Positions 1-9,470 are shown, numbered from the stretch's first letter. The stretch: 53,700 bases of DNA from an uncultured Eubacteriales bacterium (GCA_949289125.1 CASEME010000021.1:1-53700), one strand, 5' to 3'. Translations and numbers: made by a program. The notes: a model not told the origin generated them from the letters alone.

Positions 1-110
1 ACACCGCAAATTATTGCAAATATTAAGTTGGTTTTATCAAAATATTTTTTCATAGTACCAACAATATACAACAAAAAATATAAAAAGTCAACAAACAGTC
101 TTGTTAATAC

Positions 111-140
111 AAAAAGGGGCTGTAATGTAGTCCCTTTTTT
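111..140. terminator. Intrinsic terminator-like hairpin
   Basis: AAAAAGGG at 111-118 pairs with CCCTTTTTT at 132-140 around a short loop. Both ends are A/T runs, so it can act in either direction. On the minus strand it lies just past the stop of the AraC gene and probably ends that transcript. The rest of 1-198 shows no gene. Confidence 0.6.
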
Positions 141-198
141 GATTGATGCGTATTATTGTAAATAGAGTGTATAGTTACTTTTGCTACATTGTCTTGCC

Positions 199-1098
199 TT
201 ATGCTGTCTGTTCTGACACTTGCGCAAGGCGCTGACTGCGGAATTGCTTGGGCGTCATGCCGTATTGGTCCTTAAACTGTCTGTTGAAGTAGGATATATT
301 GTTGTAGCCTACTTGGTATGCAATGGACGATACGTCGTCTTCAGTGGACAAAAGCAACTGCCCTGCAATGTTGAGCCGATAGTTGTTGATATAGTCCACG
401 CAGGTAATACCGCAAAACTTCTTAAACAGTTTCATAAGGTAGTATTCGCTGTATCCGCACAGTTTGGCAAGCTGTGCAAGGGTAATTTCGTTCATATAAT
501 TGGCGCGGATATATTCCAATACTTGTTTGATACTGTAATAGCGTTTGTCCTCGGGCAGATTGACAGTTGCTTTTACCAACCGTCTGCTGTACAAGTGATA
601 AAATATCCAATACAGATTGGCTTTGACTTGCAACTCAAAGCCGTCTTCCTTTTCGTTGCCCATAAGTATAGCGGTGATACTTTGGTCAAAGGCGTGGTAT
701 ATTTCGTCTGTTGTACGGATAATGGCGGGCGCAACCTGTTTGGAATTGAGTATAGGCGCAAAGTACTTCAAGGTGCATACGTCTGCGCCGCCCGTTTCTA
801 ATAATCTAAGATTAAACACAATAGCGTCCAAAGACATATCGTGATTGCCGTCACGGTTGATTGAGTGCATGACAAAGGGGGTAAGTATTATTATGTCCCC
901 TTGTGCGGCGTTGTACCACTTGCCTTCTATGCAAAAGGTGCCCTGTCCCGACTGCACTTTGAGTATTTCCATTTCCTCGTGCCAGTGTATTGGGTAAAAA
1001 GGCAACAGGTCGGATATGTCCGTATGGTATTTTGCCAAAGGGCTGAGCGGTGTACCGTGCGTAGTTTTTTCCTTAAATTGCAACAGATTGTCGTTCAT
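199..1098 (-). CDS. AraC-family transcriptional regulator with cupin sensor domain
   Basis: The 299-aa product is a DNA-binding regulator. The N-terminal ~150 residues form an AraC-type cupin ligand-binding domain (HWHEEMEILKV, then AAQGDIIILTPF, the usual glycine-turn pattern). Residues ~195-290 hold the two helix-turn-helix motifs of the AraC C-terminal domain (LAQLAKLCGYSEYYLMKLFK, then VSSIAYQVGYNNISYFNRQF). The ATG at 1098 is chosen over a TTG 18 nt upstream because a GAGGAAA ribosome site lies just before it. Family members usually control sugar uptake or catabolism genes, but no sugar operon is adjacent, so the target is unknown. It faces away from the yhaO-like gene and has its own promoter. 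Confidence 0.9.
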   Translation of the reverse strand: MNDNLLQFKEKTTHGTPLSPLAKYHTDISDLLPFYPIHWHEEMEILKVQSGQGTFCIEGKWYNAAQGDIIILTPFVMHSINRDGNHDMSLDAIVFNLRLLETGGADVCTLKYFAPILNSKQVAPAIIRTTDEIYHAFDQSITAILMGNEKEDGFELQVKANLYWIFYHLYSRRLVKATVNLPEDKRYYSIKQVLEYIRANYMNEITLAQLAKLCGYSEYYLMKLFKKFCGITCVDYINNYRLNIAGQLLLSTEDDVSSIAYQVGYNNISYFNRQFKDQYGMTPKQFRSQRLAQVSEQTA

Positions 1099-1146
1099 AG
1101 TCGAATTTCCTCGCAAAATAACAGTATTGTGTTAGTAATTGTCCAT

Positions 1147-1175
1147 ATTATAGAAGATTTTTTTCAACTTGTAAA
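1147..1175 (-). promoter_or_regulatory. Sigma-A-type promoter of the AraC gene
   Basis: On the minus strand, TTTACA (1170-1175) and TATAAT (1147-1152) are separated by 17 bp, about 50 nt upstream of the start codon. Confidence 0.65.
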
Positions 1176-1349
1176 CTATAATACTAACGTAAATTCAATT
1201 TGCCGAGATAATATTTGTTAATAGTATCACAGATAGGTTTTCTCGGACGCAGGGCAATATACCGCATGTACATAGATACACGGTTGTTGCTTTTGCGGTT
1301 TGTCAATTAGCCAACGTGTTTTTATATAGTTTATCTTCTTTAATAATGT

Positions 1350-1408
1350 GCGAAAGGACGGGAACGGTACAATTTACCACCCGCCCTTTCGCGTTATTGT
1401 GTTTTTTT
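1350..1408 (+). terminator. Strong terminator with no visible upstream gene
   Basis: GCGAAAGG-A-CGGG (1350-1362) pairs with CCCG-C-CCTTTCGC (about 1380-1392), one mismatch, followed by a T-rich run ending in TTTTTTT. It reads in the plus direction, yet the gene to its left (AraC) is on the minus strand. The stretch 1176-1349 contains no ORF that I can support. Confidence 0.65.
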
Positions 1409-1455
1409 GTGTCAGTCTATTTGTTGATGTAGCAATTTTTCCGTACTTGCCTTTA

Positions 1456-1484
1456 TTGCCTTTTTGTGTATGCTGTGGTAAAAT
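1456..1484 (+). promoter_or_regulatory. Sigma-A-type promoter of the yhaO-yhaN pair
   Basis: TTGCCT (1456-1461), a 17-bp spacer and TAAAAT (1479-1484). The expected transcript starts near 1491, which excludes upstream in-frame start codons and supports the GTG at 1526. Confidence 0.6.
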
Positions 1485-1525
1485 ATTGCAATGACATTTT
1501 ACTACATACGGGGGTAAAGCCAACA

Positions 1526-2575
1526 GTGTTACTCATTCATTGTGCCGATATTCATTTGGACAGTCCGTTATCGGGCGTAAAAGACGCCAAACTGCGCAGG
1601 CAAGAGCTGATAGAAAGTTTTGCCGATATGGTGGAATATGCTCACAAAATAGGTGCGCAAGGCGTACTTATTGCCGGCGACCTTTTTGACAACGACGGTG
1701 CAACTACTGCTACGGTCAACAACGTGGCGCACATACTGTCACAGTATAGCAATATCACCTTTTTTGTAATAAGAGGCAATCACGGCGGCAAACGTCAGTA
1801 CGAGGCACTTGCTCAATACAGGTTGCCCAACGTGAAGTTTTTTGCCGAAGGTCAGTGGAGCTATTACAATTTGGGTGACGTGTGTGTGGCAGGCACAGAG
1901 CTCAATGGTACGACGGACAACGAAGTGTGGCAACAGTTGCAACTGCCCGACAACAAATACAACATTTTGCTGTTGCACGGCGACGTAGACAACGCAGTGT
2001 ATGGCAAAGTAGATGTCAAAACATTGTCCAATTCAGGCGCCAATTATGTAGCCTTGGGACACCGTCACACCTTTGGCAAGGCAAAACTTTCAAGGGGCGG
2101 TGTTGCCGTGTATAGCGGCGTGTTGGAAAGCCGTGGCTTTGACGAACGGCAAGGTTCGGGCTTTGTGGTATTGGATACCGTGACAGGCAAAGTGGCGTAT
2201 GTTCCGCACGCAAAGCGCAGTGTAGTTACTGTCAATGTGGACGTCACAGGGTATGGCAGTGACATTGCGTTGGGGCAAGCGGTAGAAAAGGCAGTACAAG
2301 GCGTCAAGACCAAAGATTATCTCAATTTGGTGCTCTGCGGCACACTCGATAGCGGTATCAAAGTGGACAGGTTGACAGCACGACTTGAGGGGCACTTTTT
2401 TGCACTGCGCATACAAAATGACACTATGGCAAACATTGACACAGACGCATTGAGCAAAGAACTGTCCATAAGAGGCAATTTTGTCAAACTTGCCTTGCAA
2501 AGCATTGAGGACAAGCGGTTGTTGGACGATGTGTTGACAATGGGACTTGCCGCATTGTCGGGGGAGGAATTGTAA
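1526..2575 (+). CDS. DNA repair metallophosphoesterase, YhaO/SbcD-like
   Basis: The 349-aa protein has the Mre11/SbcD calcineurin-type phosphoesterase motifs in order: HCADIHLD (residues 5-12), GDLFDN (~51), GNHGG (~84), LLLHGD and GHRH. These residues bind the two metals that cleave DNA ends. The GTG start at 1526 follows GGGGGT and fits the promoter at 1456-1484; an ORF extension starting further left would begin inside the promoter. The next gene, two bases downstream, encodes an SMC/Rad50-like ATPase, so the two proteins probably form a YhaO-YhaN type nuclease-ATPase complex for repair of broken or blocked DNA ends. The product resembles B. subtilis YhaO in context more than E. coli SbcD. 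The exact substrate is inferred from the family. Confidence 0.88.
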   Translation: MLLIHCADIHLDSPLSGVKDAKLRRQELIESFADMVEYAHKIGAQGVLIAGDLFDNDGATTATVNNVAHILSQYSNITFFVIRGNHGGKRQYEALAQYRLPNVKFFAEGQWSYYNLGDVCVAGTELNGTTDNEVWQQLQLPDNKYNILLLHGDVDNAVYGKVDVKTLSNSGANYVALGHRHTFGKAKLSRGGVAVYSGVLESRGFDERQGSGFVVLDTVTGKVAYVPHAKRSVVTVNVDVTGYGSDIALGQAVEKAVQGVKTKDYLNLVLCGTLDSGIKVDRLTARLEGHFFALRIQNDTMANIDTDALSKELSIRGNFVKLALQSIEDKRLLDDVLTMGLAALSGEEL

Positions 2576-2577
2576 GC

Positions 2578-4455
2578 GTGAAAATAGTCAGTGTGGAGAT
2601 AAGTAGTTTTGGCAAACTCAACGGCTTTAATCATCAGTTTGATAGCGGCGTCAACGTTGTAGGGCAAAACAACAGCTTTGGCAAAACAACGCTTGCTACT
2701 TTTGTGCGTGCAATGCTGTATGGTTTGGACTACAGAAAGCAAAACTCACCCTATTATTACAAAAATTATCAGCCTTGGGGCAATGACGGCAGGTTTGGTG
2801 GCAGCATGACTGTGGAGCATAACGGCACACAGTATCGCATAGAGCGGTATTTTTCTGTAGGCAAAAGCGGCCAACTGCTCAAAGTGATAGACTTGTCCAC
2901 AGGCAGAACAGTGGATACCGATTGCCCAGGTGAGTTGTTTTTGGGGCTTACGGCTACTTCGTACGAACAGAGCGTGTACATACCGCAAGAAACAGTAACC
3001 GTTGCCAACAACGAAAACTTTGAGCAAAAGTTGTCGGGTATGATGCAGGGCGACAAGCAGGACAACAACTACGACAAGGCGGTAGAAAGACTGCGCAACT
3101 ATATGAAAGAACTGCGTGCCGAACGTGGCAGAGGCGGTACAATCAATATGTTGGACGAGCAGTTGCAACAGTGTGAGTTGCGCATACGGGAGCTAAAAGG
3201 GCAGGAAATAGCGCAACAGCAGTGGAAAGAGCGCGACAAACAAATAGCCGTGCGCCTCAACGAGCTCAATATGCAACAAAGCAAACTCAACGGACAACTT
3301 GCATCTTTGCGTGCTGAGGCACTTAGCGCACAACGCACAACGGACAACAGTCATATGGAGCAAGTGCGTACAGCCAAAGAGTATATGGCTACGCACGATA
3401 TTCAGCGTATCATTAGCGACAGGCGTATGTTGGAAAGTATTGTGGCATTGAGCCACACTGCACACACAAACAACAAGCCAAGTGGCTTTTTGATTGCAGG
3501 TATTCTGCTTGCAGTGGTGGCAGTTGTTTTGGCAGTAGTGTTTGCAGTGCTACAGTTGTATGTGTACATTGCCATTGCAGGCGGTGTGCTACTTATGAGT
3601 GTAGTATTGCTTGTGTTGGGCAGACGTGACAAACCTAACAAAGCAAAGTACAGTTTGGACGAACAGTTTGTGTCAAGGGCACGGACAACATACAATGTGC
3701 CTTCGGGTAGTGTAGCCGACTTGCTCGATGCAGTATCCCGTGAAGAAAGCAAGTACAACAGTTGTCGTACCATAGTAGAAGTATTTGGTGCAGCGGCAAC
3801 GCAGGCAGACCGTCATACCGACCAACTTGCAACTATGGAGCGCGATATAGCTACGCTTAACGCACAGTTGGACAGCATGTTGCAAGAGCGTGACAGGTTG
3901 TTGCGCGAGAGTGGAGATCTCAAAGGGCGCATACAAAATGCAGACAGCCAAAACGATAGTGTTGTTGTCGCAGACAAGATAGAGCAGTTAAAGGCTGCTA
4001 TAAAGCAAGCCGAATACAAGTACAACGTGGCAAGCCTTGCACGCACATTGCTCGACCAAGCTCGTGTGCAACTATCTACTGCATACATACCGCGTTTGGC
4101 AAATCTCAGCTCGCGACTTATGGACAAGGCAACGGGCGGACAGCTTGCCTCTGTCAACGTGGACAACACATTTGACGTGTCCATCACCGAACAGGGGCAG
4201 ACGCACTCTATCAACGAGTACTCGAGAGGCGTTAGAGAGCTTGCGGCGTTTTGTTTTCGCGTGGCATTGTCGAGTACAGTATTCGGGGGCAATGTGCCAC
4301 TGCTTATTGTGGACGACGCATTTGTCAACTTGGACGAACAGCGTTTTGACAGCGCATGCAAGTTGCTTTTGTCTATGGCAAGGCAGGGTACGCAAATAAT
4401 ATATATGACCTGTCACCAACGTAGCAACAGAGTTTTTGCAAAAAGCATTGATTAG
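2578..4455 (+). CDS. SMC/Rad50-like ATPase, YhaN-type, membrane-spanning
   Basis: The 625-aa partner of the preceding phosphoesterase. Features in order: N-terminal ATP-binding loop VVGQNNSFGKTT (~27-38); a coiled-coil region rich in Q, E and K (~165-275); two hydrophobic segments (~302-345), as in Bacillus YhaN; more coiled coil; an ABC signature-like YSRGVRELA (~556-564); and Walker B LLIVDDAFVNLD (~583-594). It is clearly shorter than B. subtilis YhaN (about 960 aa), mostly in the coiled coils. The GTG start follows GGGGAGG. The P-loop is one residue longer than the standard GxxxxGK[ST], because an extra Phe sits before GKT. Function is inferred from family and pairing. Confidence 0.85.
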   Translation: MKIVSVEISSFGKLNGFNHQFDSGVNVVGQNNSFGKTTLATFVRAMLYGLDYRKQNSPYYYKNYQPWGNDGRFGGSMTVEHNGTQYRIERYFSVGKSGQLLKVIDLSTGRTVDTDCPGELFLGLTATSYEQSVYIPQETVTVANNENFEQKLSGMMQGDKQDNNYDKAVERLRNYMKELRAERGRGGTINMLDEQLQQCELRIRELKGQEIAQQQWKERDKQIAVRLNELNMQQSKLNGQLASLRAEALSAQRTTDNSHMEQVRTAKEYMATHDIQRIISDRRMLESIVALSHTAHTNNKPSGFLIAGILLAVVAVVLAVVFAVLQLYVYIAIAGGVLLMSVVLLVLGRRDKPNKAKYSLDEQFVSRARTTYNVPSGSVADLLDAVSREESKYNSCRTIVEVFGAAATQADRHTDQLATMERDIATLNAQLDSMLQERDRLLRESGDLKGRIQNADSQNDSVVVADKIEQLKAAIKQAEYKYNVASLARTLLDQARVQLSTAYIPRLANLSSRLMDKATGGQLASVNVDNTFDVSITEQGQTHSINEYSRGVRELAAFCFRVALSSTVFGGNVPLLIVDDAFVNLDEQRFDSACKLLLSMARQGTQIIYMTCHQRSNRVFAKSID

Positions 4456-4478
4456 TCAATGTGCTTTGTGATATAATC
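4449..4478 (+). promoter_or_regulatory. Sigma-A-type promoter of the transketolase operon
   Basis: TTGATT (4449-4454), an 18-bp spacer and TATAAT (4473-4478). The -35 box overlaps the last codons of the yhaN-like gene. Confidence 0.65.
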
Positions 4479-4530
4479 ATAATTGACAACACAGCAATGC
4501 GAAAATTGATACAAAAAAAAGGAGCAGTTT

Positions 4531-5337
4531 ATGAGTTATACTCTTACAACGGCACGCGAGATACGCCAACTTACTTTGAGATGTATTCACAGTCAGGGCA
4601 GTGGCCACGTCGGTGGCAGTTTGTCCATTGCCGACTTGTTGGCAGTGCTTTATGACAAATTTATGAAGTACGACAGCACACAGCCCGATATGCAGGGCCG
4701 AGACAGACTTGTGTTGAGCAAAGGTCATTCGGGACCGGCATTGTACGCAACACTTGCATTGAAAGGCTTTTTCCCTGTAGAGTGGTTGGACACACTCAAT
4801 CGTTTGGGCACTCGACTTCCCAGCCACTGCAATATGGTACTAACCCCAGGCGTTGATATGACGGCAGGCAGTCTTGGACAGGGACTTTCCTGTGCGTGCG
4901 GTCTTGCAGTAGCAAGCAAACTTTCACGCGACAAAGCGCATATATATTGCATATTGGGCGATGGTGAGTTGCAGGAAGGTCAAAATTGGGAAGCGGCTAT
5001 GTACGCAGGCGCAAAGGGACTCAACAACCTCACAGTATTTGTGGACGCCAATGGTATGCAGATAGACGGTACTACCAAAGAGGTAGTCAATGTGGAAGAT
5101 ATAGGCAAAAAGTTTCGTGCATTCGGTTTTGACATTGCACGCGTCAACGGACACGACCACGAGCAACTGTCCGACGCTATTGCCAAAGCATTGAAAAGCA
5201 AAAAACGCCCTGTATGTATAGTAATGGACACAATCAAAGGCAAAGGCGTGGACTTTTATGAGCAAATGGGCATTGCAGTGCACAGTACGTCTTGCAACGA
5301 CGAGCAGTACGAACAAGCAATGCAGTTGCTGAAGTGA
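4531..5337 (+). CDS. Transketolase, N-terminal (thiamine diphosphate) subunit
   Basis: The 268-aa product is the first half of a split transketolase, which moves two-carbon units between sugar phosphates in the non-oxidative pentose phosphate pathway. It carries the conserved SKGHSGPALYA and the thiamine diphosphate/Mg motif GDGELQEGQNWEAA, with the distal Asn in VDANGMQ. The length matches the usual N-terminal subunit of split enzymes (~270-280 aa). The ATG start has AAGGAG seven bases upstream. The C-terminal subunit gene follows after 8 nt, so the two are co-transcribed and presumably form an alpha2beta2 enzyme. Split transketolases are common in Clostridia. Confidence 0.95.
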   Translation: MSYTLTTAREIRQLTLRCIHSQGSGHVGGSLSIADLLAVLYDKFMKYDSTQPDMQGRDRLVLSKGHSGPALYATLALKGFFPVEWLDTLNRLGTRLPSHCNMVLTPGVDMTAGSLGQGLSCACGLAVASKLSRDKAHIYCILGDGELQEGQNWEAAMYAGAKGLNNLTVFVDANGMQIDGTTKEVVNVEDIGKKFRAFGFDIARVNGHDHEQLSDAIAKALKSKKRPVCIVMDTIKGKGVDFYEQMGIAVHSTSCNDEQYEQAMQLLK

Positions 5338-5345
5338 GGTAAAGT

Positions 5346-6281
5346 ATGGAATTGAGAAAAGCGTATGTGGCTAAGTTGTTGGAACTTATGCAAAAAAACA
5401 AAAAAATAGTCATTTTGGACGCCGACCTCGCTGCGGCAGGCGGAACAAAGCCTATTTATCAACAATTCCCCAAACGTGCGTTTGACGTGGGTATTGCAGA
5501 GAGCAATATGACATGTATGGCTGTAGGTATGTCTGCTTACGGATATATCCCCTTTATTCATAGCTTTGCGCCCTTCTGCTCTCGACGTAACTTTGACCAG
5601 ATTGCAGTATCAATCAGTTACAGCGAACAAAATGTCAAAATAATGGCATTCGATCCCGGTATTACCGCAACATCCAACGGCGGTACGCACATGACATTTG
5701 AGGACGTTGCTATGATGCGTGCTTTGCCCAACATCGTAGTAATGGATATTGTCGATTGGGTGCAGATGCGTGAGGCTTTGCCGCAGATTGCCAACCACAA
5801 AGGCAGTGTGTATGTGCGTATGGCACGCAAACAAACCGAACAACTGTTTGACGAAAACACCTACCGCTTTAAGTTGGGCAAGGCGGACAAACTGAGCGAA
5901 GGTAAGGACATTACCATAATATCCACAGGTTGCCTTACTATTGACGCAAGCAGAGCTGTACAGCGTCTTAAAGAGCAAGGTATCAATGCCGAATTGTTGT
6001 GTATGGCAACAATAAAGCCTTTGGACGAACAAGCAGTGTTACAATCTGCCAAAAAGACAAATGCAGTGCTGACGGTAGAAAACCACAGCGTGCACGGTGG
6101 ACTTTATTCGGCAGTTACCGAACTGTTGAGCCGTGAATATCCTTGCCGTTGCGATGCAGTGGCAGTATACGACCGCATAAGTCAGGTAGGTAGTCTCAAC
6201 GATTTGAAACGCGATTACCACCTTACCGAGCAGGATATTGTGGACAAGGCAGTTGCTCTTGTCAATAGCAAACGCAAATAA
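5346..6281 (+). CDS. Transketolase, C-terminal subunit
   Basis: The 311-aa second half of the split transketolase holds the pyrimidine-binding domain (VGIAESNMTCMAVGMSAYG, with the catalytic-type Glu in GIAE) and the C-terminal transketolase domain (ISTGCLTIDA, TVENHSVHGGL). Ribosome site GAGGT lies just before the ATG, and the stop of the N-terminal subunit gene is immediately upstream. A strong terminator follows at 6298. Some family members act as 1-deoxyxylulose-5-phosphate synthase-like enzymes, but the pairing with a 268-aa N-terminal half favours transketolase. Confidence 0.94.
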   Translation: MELRKAYVAKLLELMQKNKKIVILDADLAAAGGTKPIYQQFPKRAFDVGIAESNMTCMAVGMSAYGYIPFIHSFAPFCSRRNFDQIAVSISYSEQNVKIMAFDPGITATSNGGTHMTFEDVAMMRALPNIVVMDIVDWVQMREALPQIANHKGSVYVRMARKQTEQLFDENTYRFKLGKADKLSEGKDITIISTGCLTIDASRAVQRLKEQGINAELLCMATIKPLDEQAVLQSAKKTNAVLTVENHSVHGGLYSAVTELLSREYPCRCDAVAVYDRISQVGSLNDLKRDYHLTEQDIVDKAVALVNSKRK

Positions 6282-6297
6282 TAAGTACTTGTATACA

Positions 6298-6337
6298 AAA
6301 CTCCGCACAGGCGTATGCCTCTGCGGAGTTTTTTTGT
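6298..6337 (+). terminator. Intrinsic terminator of the transketolase operon
   Basis: AAACTCCGCA pairs with TGCGGAGTTT, followed by a run of seven T. Confidence 0.9.
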
Positions 6338-6417
6338 TTAAGCAACAAACAATTAAGTATCAGACAGTTTGTGTAATTGCAAATATGTGGCAAAAAATTT
6401 CTTTTGTAATAAAAATA

Positions 6418-6446
6418 TTGATTAAAAATATGTTGTATGATATAAT
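6418..6446 (+). promoter_or_regulatory. Sigma-A-type promoter of the LRR lipoprotein gene
   Basis: TTGATT (6418-6423), a 17-bp spacer and TATAAT (6441-6446), 50 bases before the start codon. Confidence 0.7.
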
Positions 6447-6495
6447 GCATATAAGCAAATTAACGTAACAAAATTTGTTACATAAGGGGTATATT

Positions 6496-9195
6496 ATGAA
6501 AAAGCAAATTGGCGTATTATTGATTGTTGCTGTATTTGTTGTTACTGCAGTTTTTATGGCGGCTTGCACCCCAACAATAAGCAAAGAATATGCGCAGTAC
6601 AAAGAAGTTGTACAAAATGTGCAAAAAAACAGTCTGGACCTTTTGGGACAACAAAACAAGTCTGCTACAAAACTGTCCAAAATGTCTTTGACTCAGGCGC
6701 AACAAGACGGACTAATGGGTGTGCTGGATAGTTACAAATATACCCTTAGTCAAGAAGAAACAGACTACATCAAAGGTTACTTTGACGCGGTAAGTGAGGT
6801 GTGTTTCAATCTTCCCTTGGTAGCAGGTTATGCACTGTCCGACTACAAGAGGGAAAGTAAGTTTTATGGCGTAGTGGTCAATGTGGAAGAACAAGGCTTT
6901 TATATGGTAACGGACAACAGCGGTACCAACTTTTACAGCAAAGTGCTTGTATCTATGTCCGACGAGCAAAGCAAAGACGTGTTTTATTACTTCGACGTCA
7001 ACTATGTGTCGGCAACGCAGTTTGACTTTGTTGTATACGAAATTTGCGAGGACGACAGAGGTACTACTTGTTATTACGGCAATAGCAATTTAGACTTTGT
7101 TGCATTCAATGCAAGCGGTGACTTTGTAATGTTCAGTACAACATCGGGCGGTGCAATTATCAATGGCAACAAAGAGCTTGTTGCACAGTGCTATCAATAC
7201 TTTGAGGCACAGCAAAATGCTGTTGACAAAGAAACAATGCGCAGTTATCGCAAGCAGTATGACTATCAGTTTACTGCTTCCGAGTGGCAGACAAGTTACG
7301 ACAAGTTTATCAACGGCACTACGGCTGCGGGAACAGGGGAGTTTGGTTTTGAAATTGTTGACGGAGTAATTACCCAAATTAAAGGTAATATCAATGATTG
7401 TCCTGCCGAACTTACTTTGCCAACGGAGGCAAACGCCGTGTATTATCGTCTGGAGCTACCGTCCAAAGTTAAAAAGCTCATTATCCCCGACAATATAAAG
7501 TCCGTTAAGATGGAACGTCAGCAGCTTGACAATTATACCAACGGCACAGACGATGACAACTATCAACGGTATCAAGACCTTGTGGACTGTCCTGCTAAAT
7601 ATTTGATGATCAATTTGTTTGACGACCGTAACAGCGATTTGTTGTTGCAGTCTGTAGCAGTGCAGGGCAATTCGAGTGTGTTTGAGGTCAACAACAACTG
7701 TTTGTACACCAAAGACGGTACGTTGGTGTACATACCCAACAACAGCAGTATTACAAAGTTGACTTTGCACTATGACAAAGTAGGCGAATATATCCTGTCC
7801 CGTCAAAACTTTATCAAACTGAGTTTAAGAAATATTAGACAGATAGATTGCACAGTTGGCTATGATGCTCAAAAGGATATGCTTGTTGATTTGTTTTATA
7901 TGTTGGCATATGACATTGAAAGCGGTACTACGCTCAACCTCGACTTGCTTACTTTGCGCATAGATACAGATTGGTACGAGTTTAGAAGTTTGGACAACGT
8001 GCCGTCCGACATTACAATAGACCGTATCGATATGGTTGGAGAAGCTACACAATGTCAGGCTAATTTTACTGCGTTGTTTGACTTTGACGTCAACGAGTTG
8101 CACTTTGACGAAGGCTTTGACAGTGCAGAAGTGTATTTTATTGACGGCGCAACGGTAAATGACGTTTATTTTGCAAACAACGTTACACACTTTGACGCTA
8201 TATGCAATGACAACACGGCAAAACTTCATATCCCGTGGACGCAATACGAGTTTGAATACGGACGCCAATACGAGCGTATGAGCATCAACGAGTATCAGTA
8301 TCAACAGTTTAATTGGGACTATACTACCAACGTGCACGAAAGAGTACTGGGTGAGGGATTGTCTGTAATATATGAGTTTTTGCCTATGACGAGTGACGAG
8401 CTGGACAAGGTGGAGATAGCTAAGCAGTTTGGCAATATACAATTTCATGGGAAAGACTACAACTGCGGGCTTTTGTTAGACTACCAACATGCCGAGTTGT
8501 ACGGCTACAAAGGCACGGGCAGTACAATCACTGTTCCCACAGAGATAGCAGGCTATCCTGTTGTGGTGTTGACGCTGACCAACGAGACAACGGCAAGTTT
8601 TGTGCCCACTATAGACGGCGTAACAAAACTTATTTTGCCAAATACTTTGGTCAAGTTGGAATTGCGTTCGTACTATGGCGACAAATTTTATCATTTTGAC
8701 GAGATAGAGTACGCCGGTACAATGGAACAGTTCAAAAGTATGTTTGATTCAGAAGTAGATCTTAATGCCGTATATCGTTGCTGTAATAGAGTAACTTGCA
8801 AAGACGGTACTTTGCGTAGTTATGACTACGAGCAATGGCAATTTGTGGACAGTCAAGACAGTCAAACACAGCTCAACATAATAATCGATTGGGCAACTTG
8901 GCAGTATGGTGATAACTATGTCACTACTTTGCAAGGCGAGCTGATATACAGCGGACAGAGTTACACCCAAAGACAAGACCAAATCTCCGGTGTGCCGACA
9001 TTAAATTTGATTGACAGTGCCACTCCCGAACGCAGGCTGACCTTTTGGTTGGTGGTCAATCGCCAAGACAAAACAATTACTATTAGCAATGCAACTTTGT
9101 ACGATACGGGCGGCATGGAAAGACCAATAACATTCAATTTGGTATCCCACAATCCATACGAAGGCGCACTGTTGCCCAAAAACAGCAACAACTGA
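6496..9195 (+). CDS. Large secreted lipoprotein with BspA-type leucine-rich repeats
   Basis: The 899-aa protein begins with a lipoprotein signal (MKKQIGVLLIV..., lipobox VFMAAC with Cys at residue ~24), so it should be anchored on the outer face of the membrane. Mid and C-terminal parts contain LRR_5/BspA-type stretches (LELPSKVKKLIIPDNIKSV at ~315-333; ITVPTEIAGYPVVVL; TKLILPNTLVKLEL; IEYAGTMEQFKSM). Such repeats usually bind host or matrix proteins or polysaccharide, but no ligand can be named. The ATG at 6496 with AAGGGG upstream is preferred over an in-frame TTG at 6475. It forms a single-gene unit with its own promoter. The N-terminal third has no family that I recognise. Confidence 0.8.
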   Translation: MKKQIGVLLIVAVFVVTAVFMAACTPTISKEYAQYKEVVQNVQKNSLDLLGQQNKSATKLSKMSLTQAQQDGLMGVLDSYKYTLSQEETDYIKGYFDAVSEVCFNLPLVAGYALSDYKRESKFYGVVVNVEEQGFYMVTDNSGTNFYSKVLVSMSDEQSKDVFYYFDVNYVSATQFDFVVYEICEDDRGTTCYYGNSNLDFVAFNASGDFVMFSTTSGGAIINGNKELVAQCYQYFEAQQNAVDKETMRSYRKQYDYQFTASEWQTSYDKFINGTTAAGTGEFGFEIVDGVITQIKGNINDCPAELTLPTEANAVYYRLELPSKVKKLIIPDNIKSVKMERQQLDNYTNGTDDDNYQRYQDLVDCPAKYLMINLFDDRNSDLLLQSVAVQGNSSVFEVNNNCLYTKDGTLVYIPNNSSITKLTLHYDKVGEYILSRQNFIKLSLRNIRQIDCTVGYDAQKDMLVDLFYMLAYDIESGTTLNLDLLTLRIDTDWYEFRSLDNVPSDITIDRIDMVGEATQCQANFTALFDFDVNELHFDEGFDSAEVYFIDGATVNDVYFANNVTHFDAICNDNTAKLHIPWTQYEFEYGRQYERMSINEYQYQQFNWDYTTNVHERVLGEGLSVIYEFLPMTSDELDKVEIAKQFGNIQFHGKDYNCGLLLDYQHAELYGYKGTGSTITVPTEIAGYPVVVLTLTNETTASFVPTIDGVTKLILPNTLVKLELRSYYGDKFYHFDEIEYAGTMEQFKSMFDSEVDLNAVYRCCNRVTCKDGTLRSYDYEQWQFVDSQDSQTQLNIIIDWATWQYGDNYVTTLQGELIYSGQSYTQRQDQISGVPTLNLIDSATPERRLTFWLVVNRQDKTITISNATLYDTGGMERPITFNLVSHNPYEGALLPKNSNN

Positions 9196-9470
9196 GTGCG
9201 GTGCAAAACAATTAGTAATAATACCATATGTGACTATTGTGTCACAGCAACAAAAACGATAGTATTTTGCAAGCAAACAACAACGGGCAGAGCCACAAAT
9301 GCGGCTACTGCCCGTTGCGTATTATGGTGGCAACAAGTCTTACTTGTTGTGAATAAGTTCTATCAACGTGGTATGCGTTTCATCAAATTGGTTATACGCG
9401 TCAATAATGTGTACACATACCAAAAAACCTGCTTGCCTTGTGCTCACCAATACTTTTCTAAGTTTAGTTA
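9196..9470. other. Intergenic stretch with one hairpin
   Basis: No gene is supported here. The only structure is a strong inverted repeat, CAACGGGCAG (9281-9290) with CTGCCCGTTG (9308-9317), with an inner AGCC/GGCT pair. It has a weak T-rich flank on the minus strand (TTGTTGTTTG), so it may end the small minus-strand gene at 9471-9668. Confidence 0.5.
9281..9317 (-). terminator. Hairpin, probable terminator of the small membrane gene
   Basis: Ten-base arms CAACGGGCAG/CTGCCCGTTG plus an inner AGCC/GGCT pair. The minus-strand flank is TTGTTGTTTG. Confidence 0.5.

Noticed and set aside
220..801. 193-codon plus-strand ORF over the AraC gene
   Set aside because: Antisense shadow of a clear AraC C-terminal domain.
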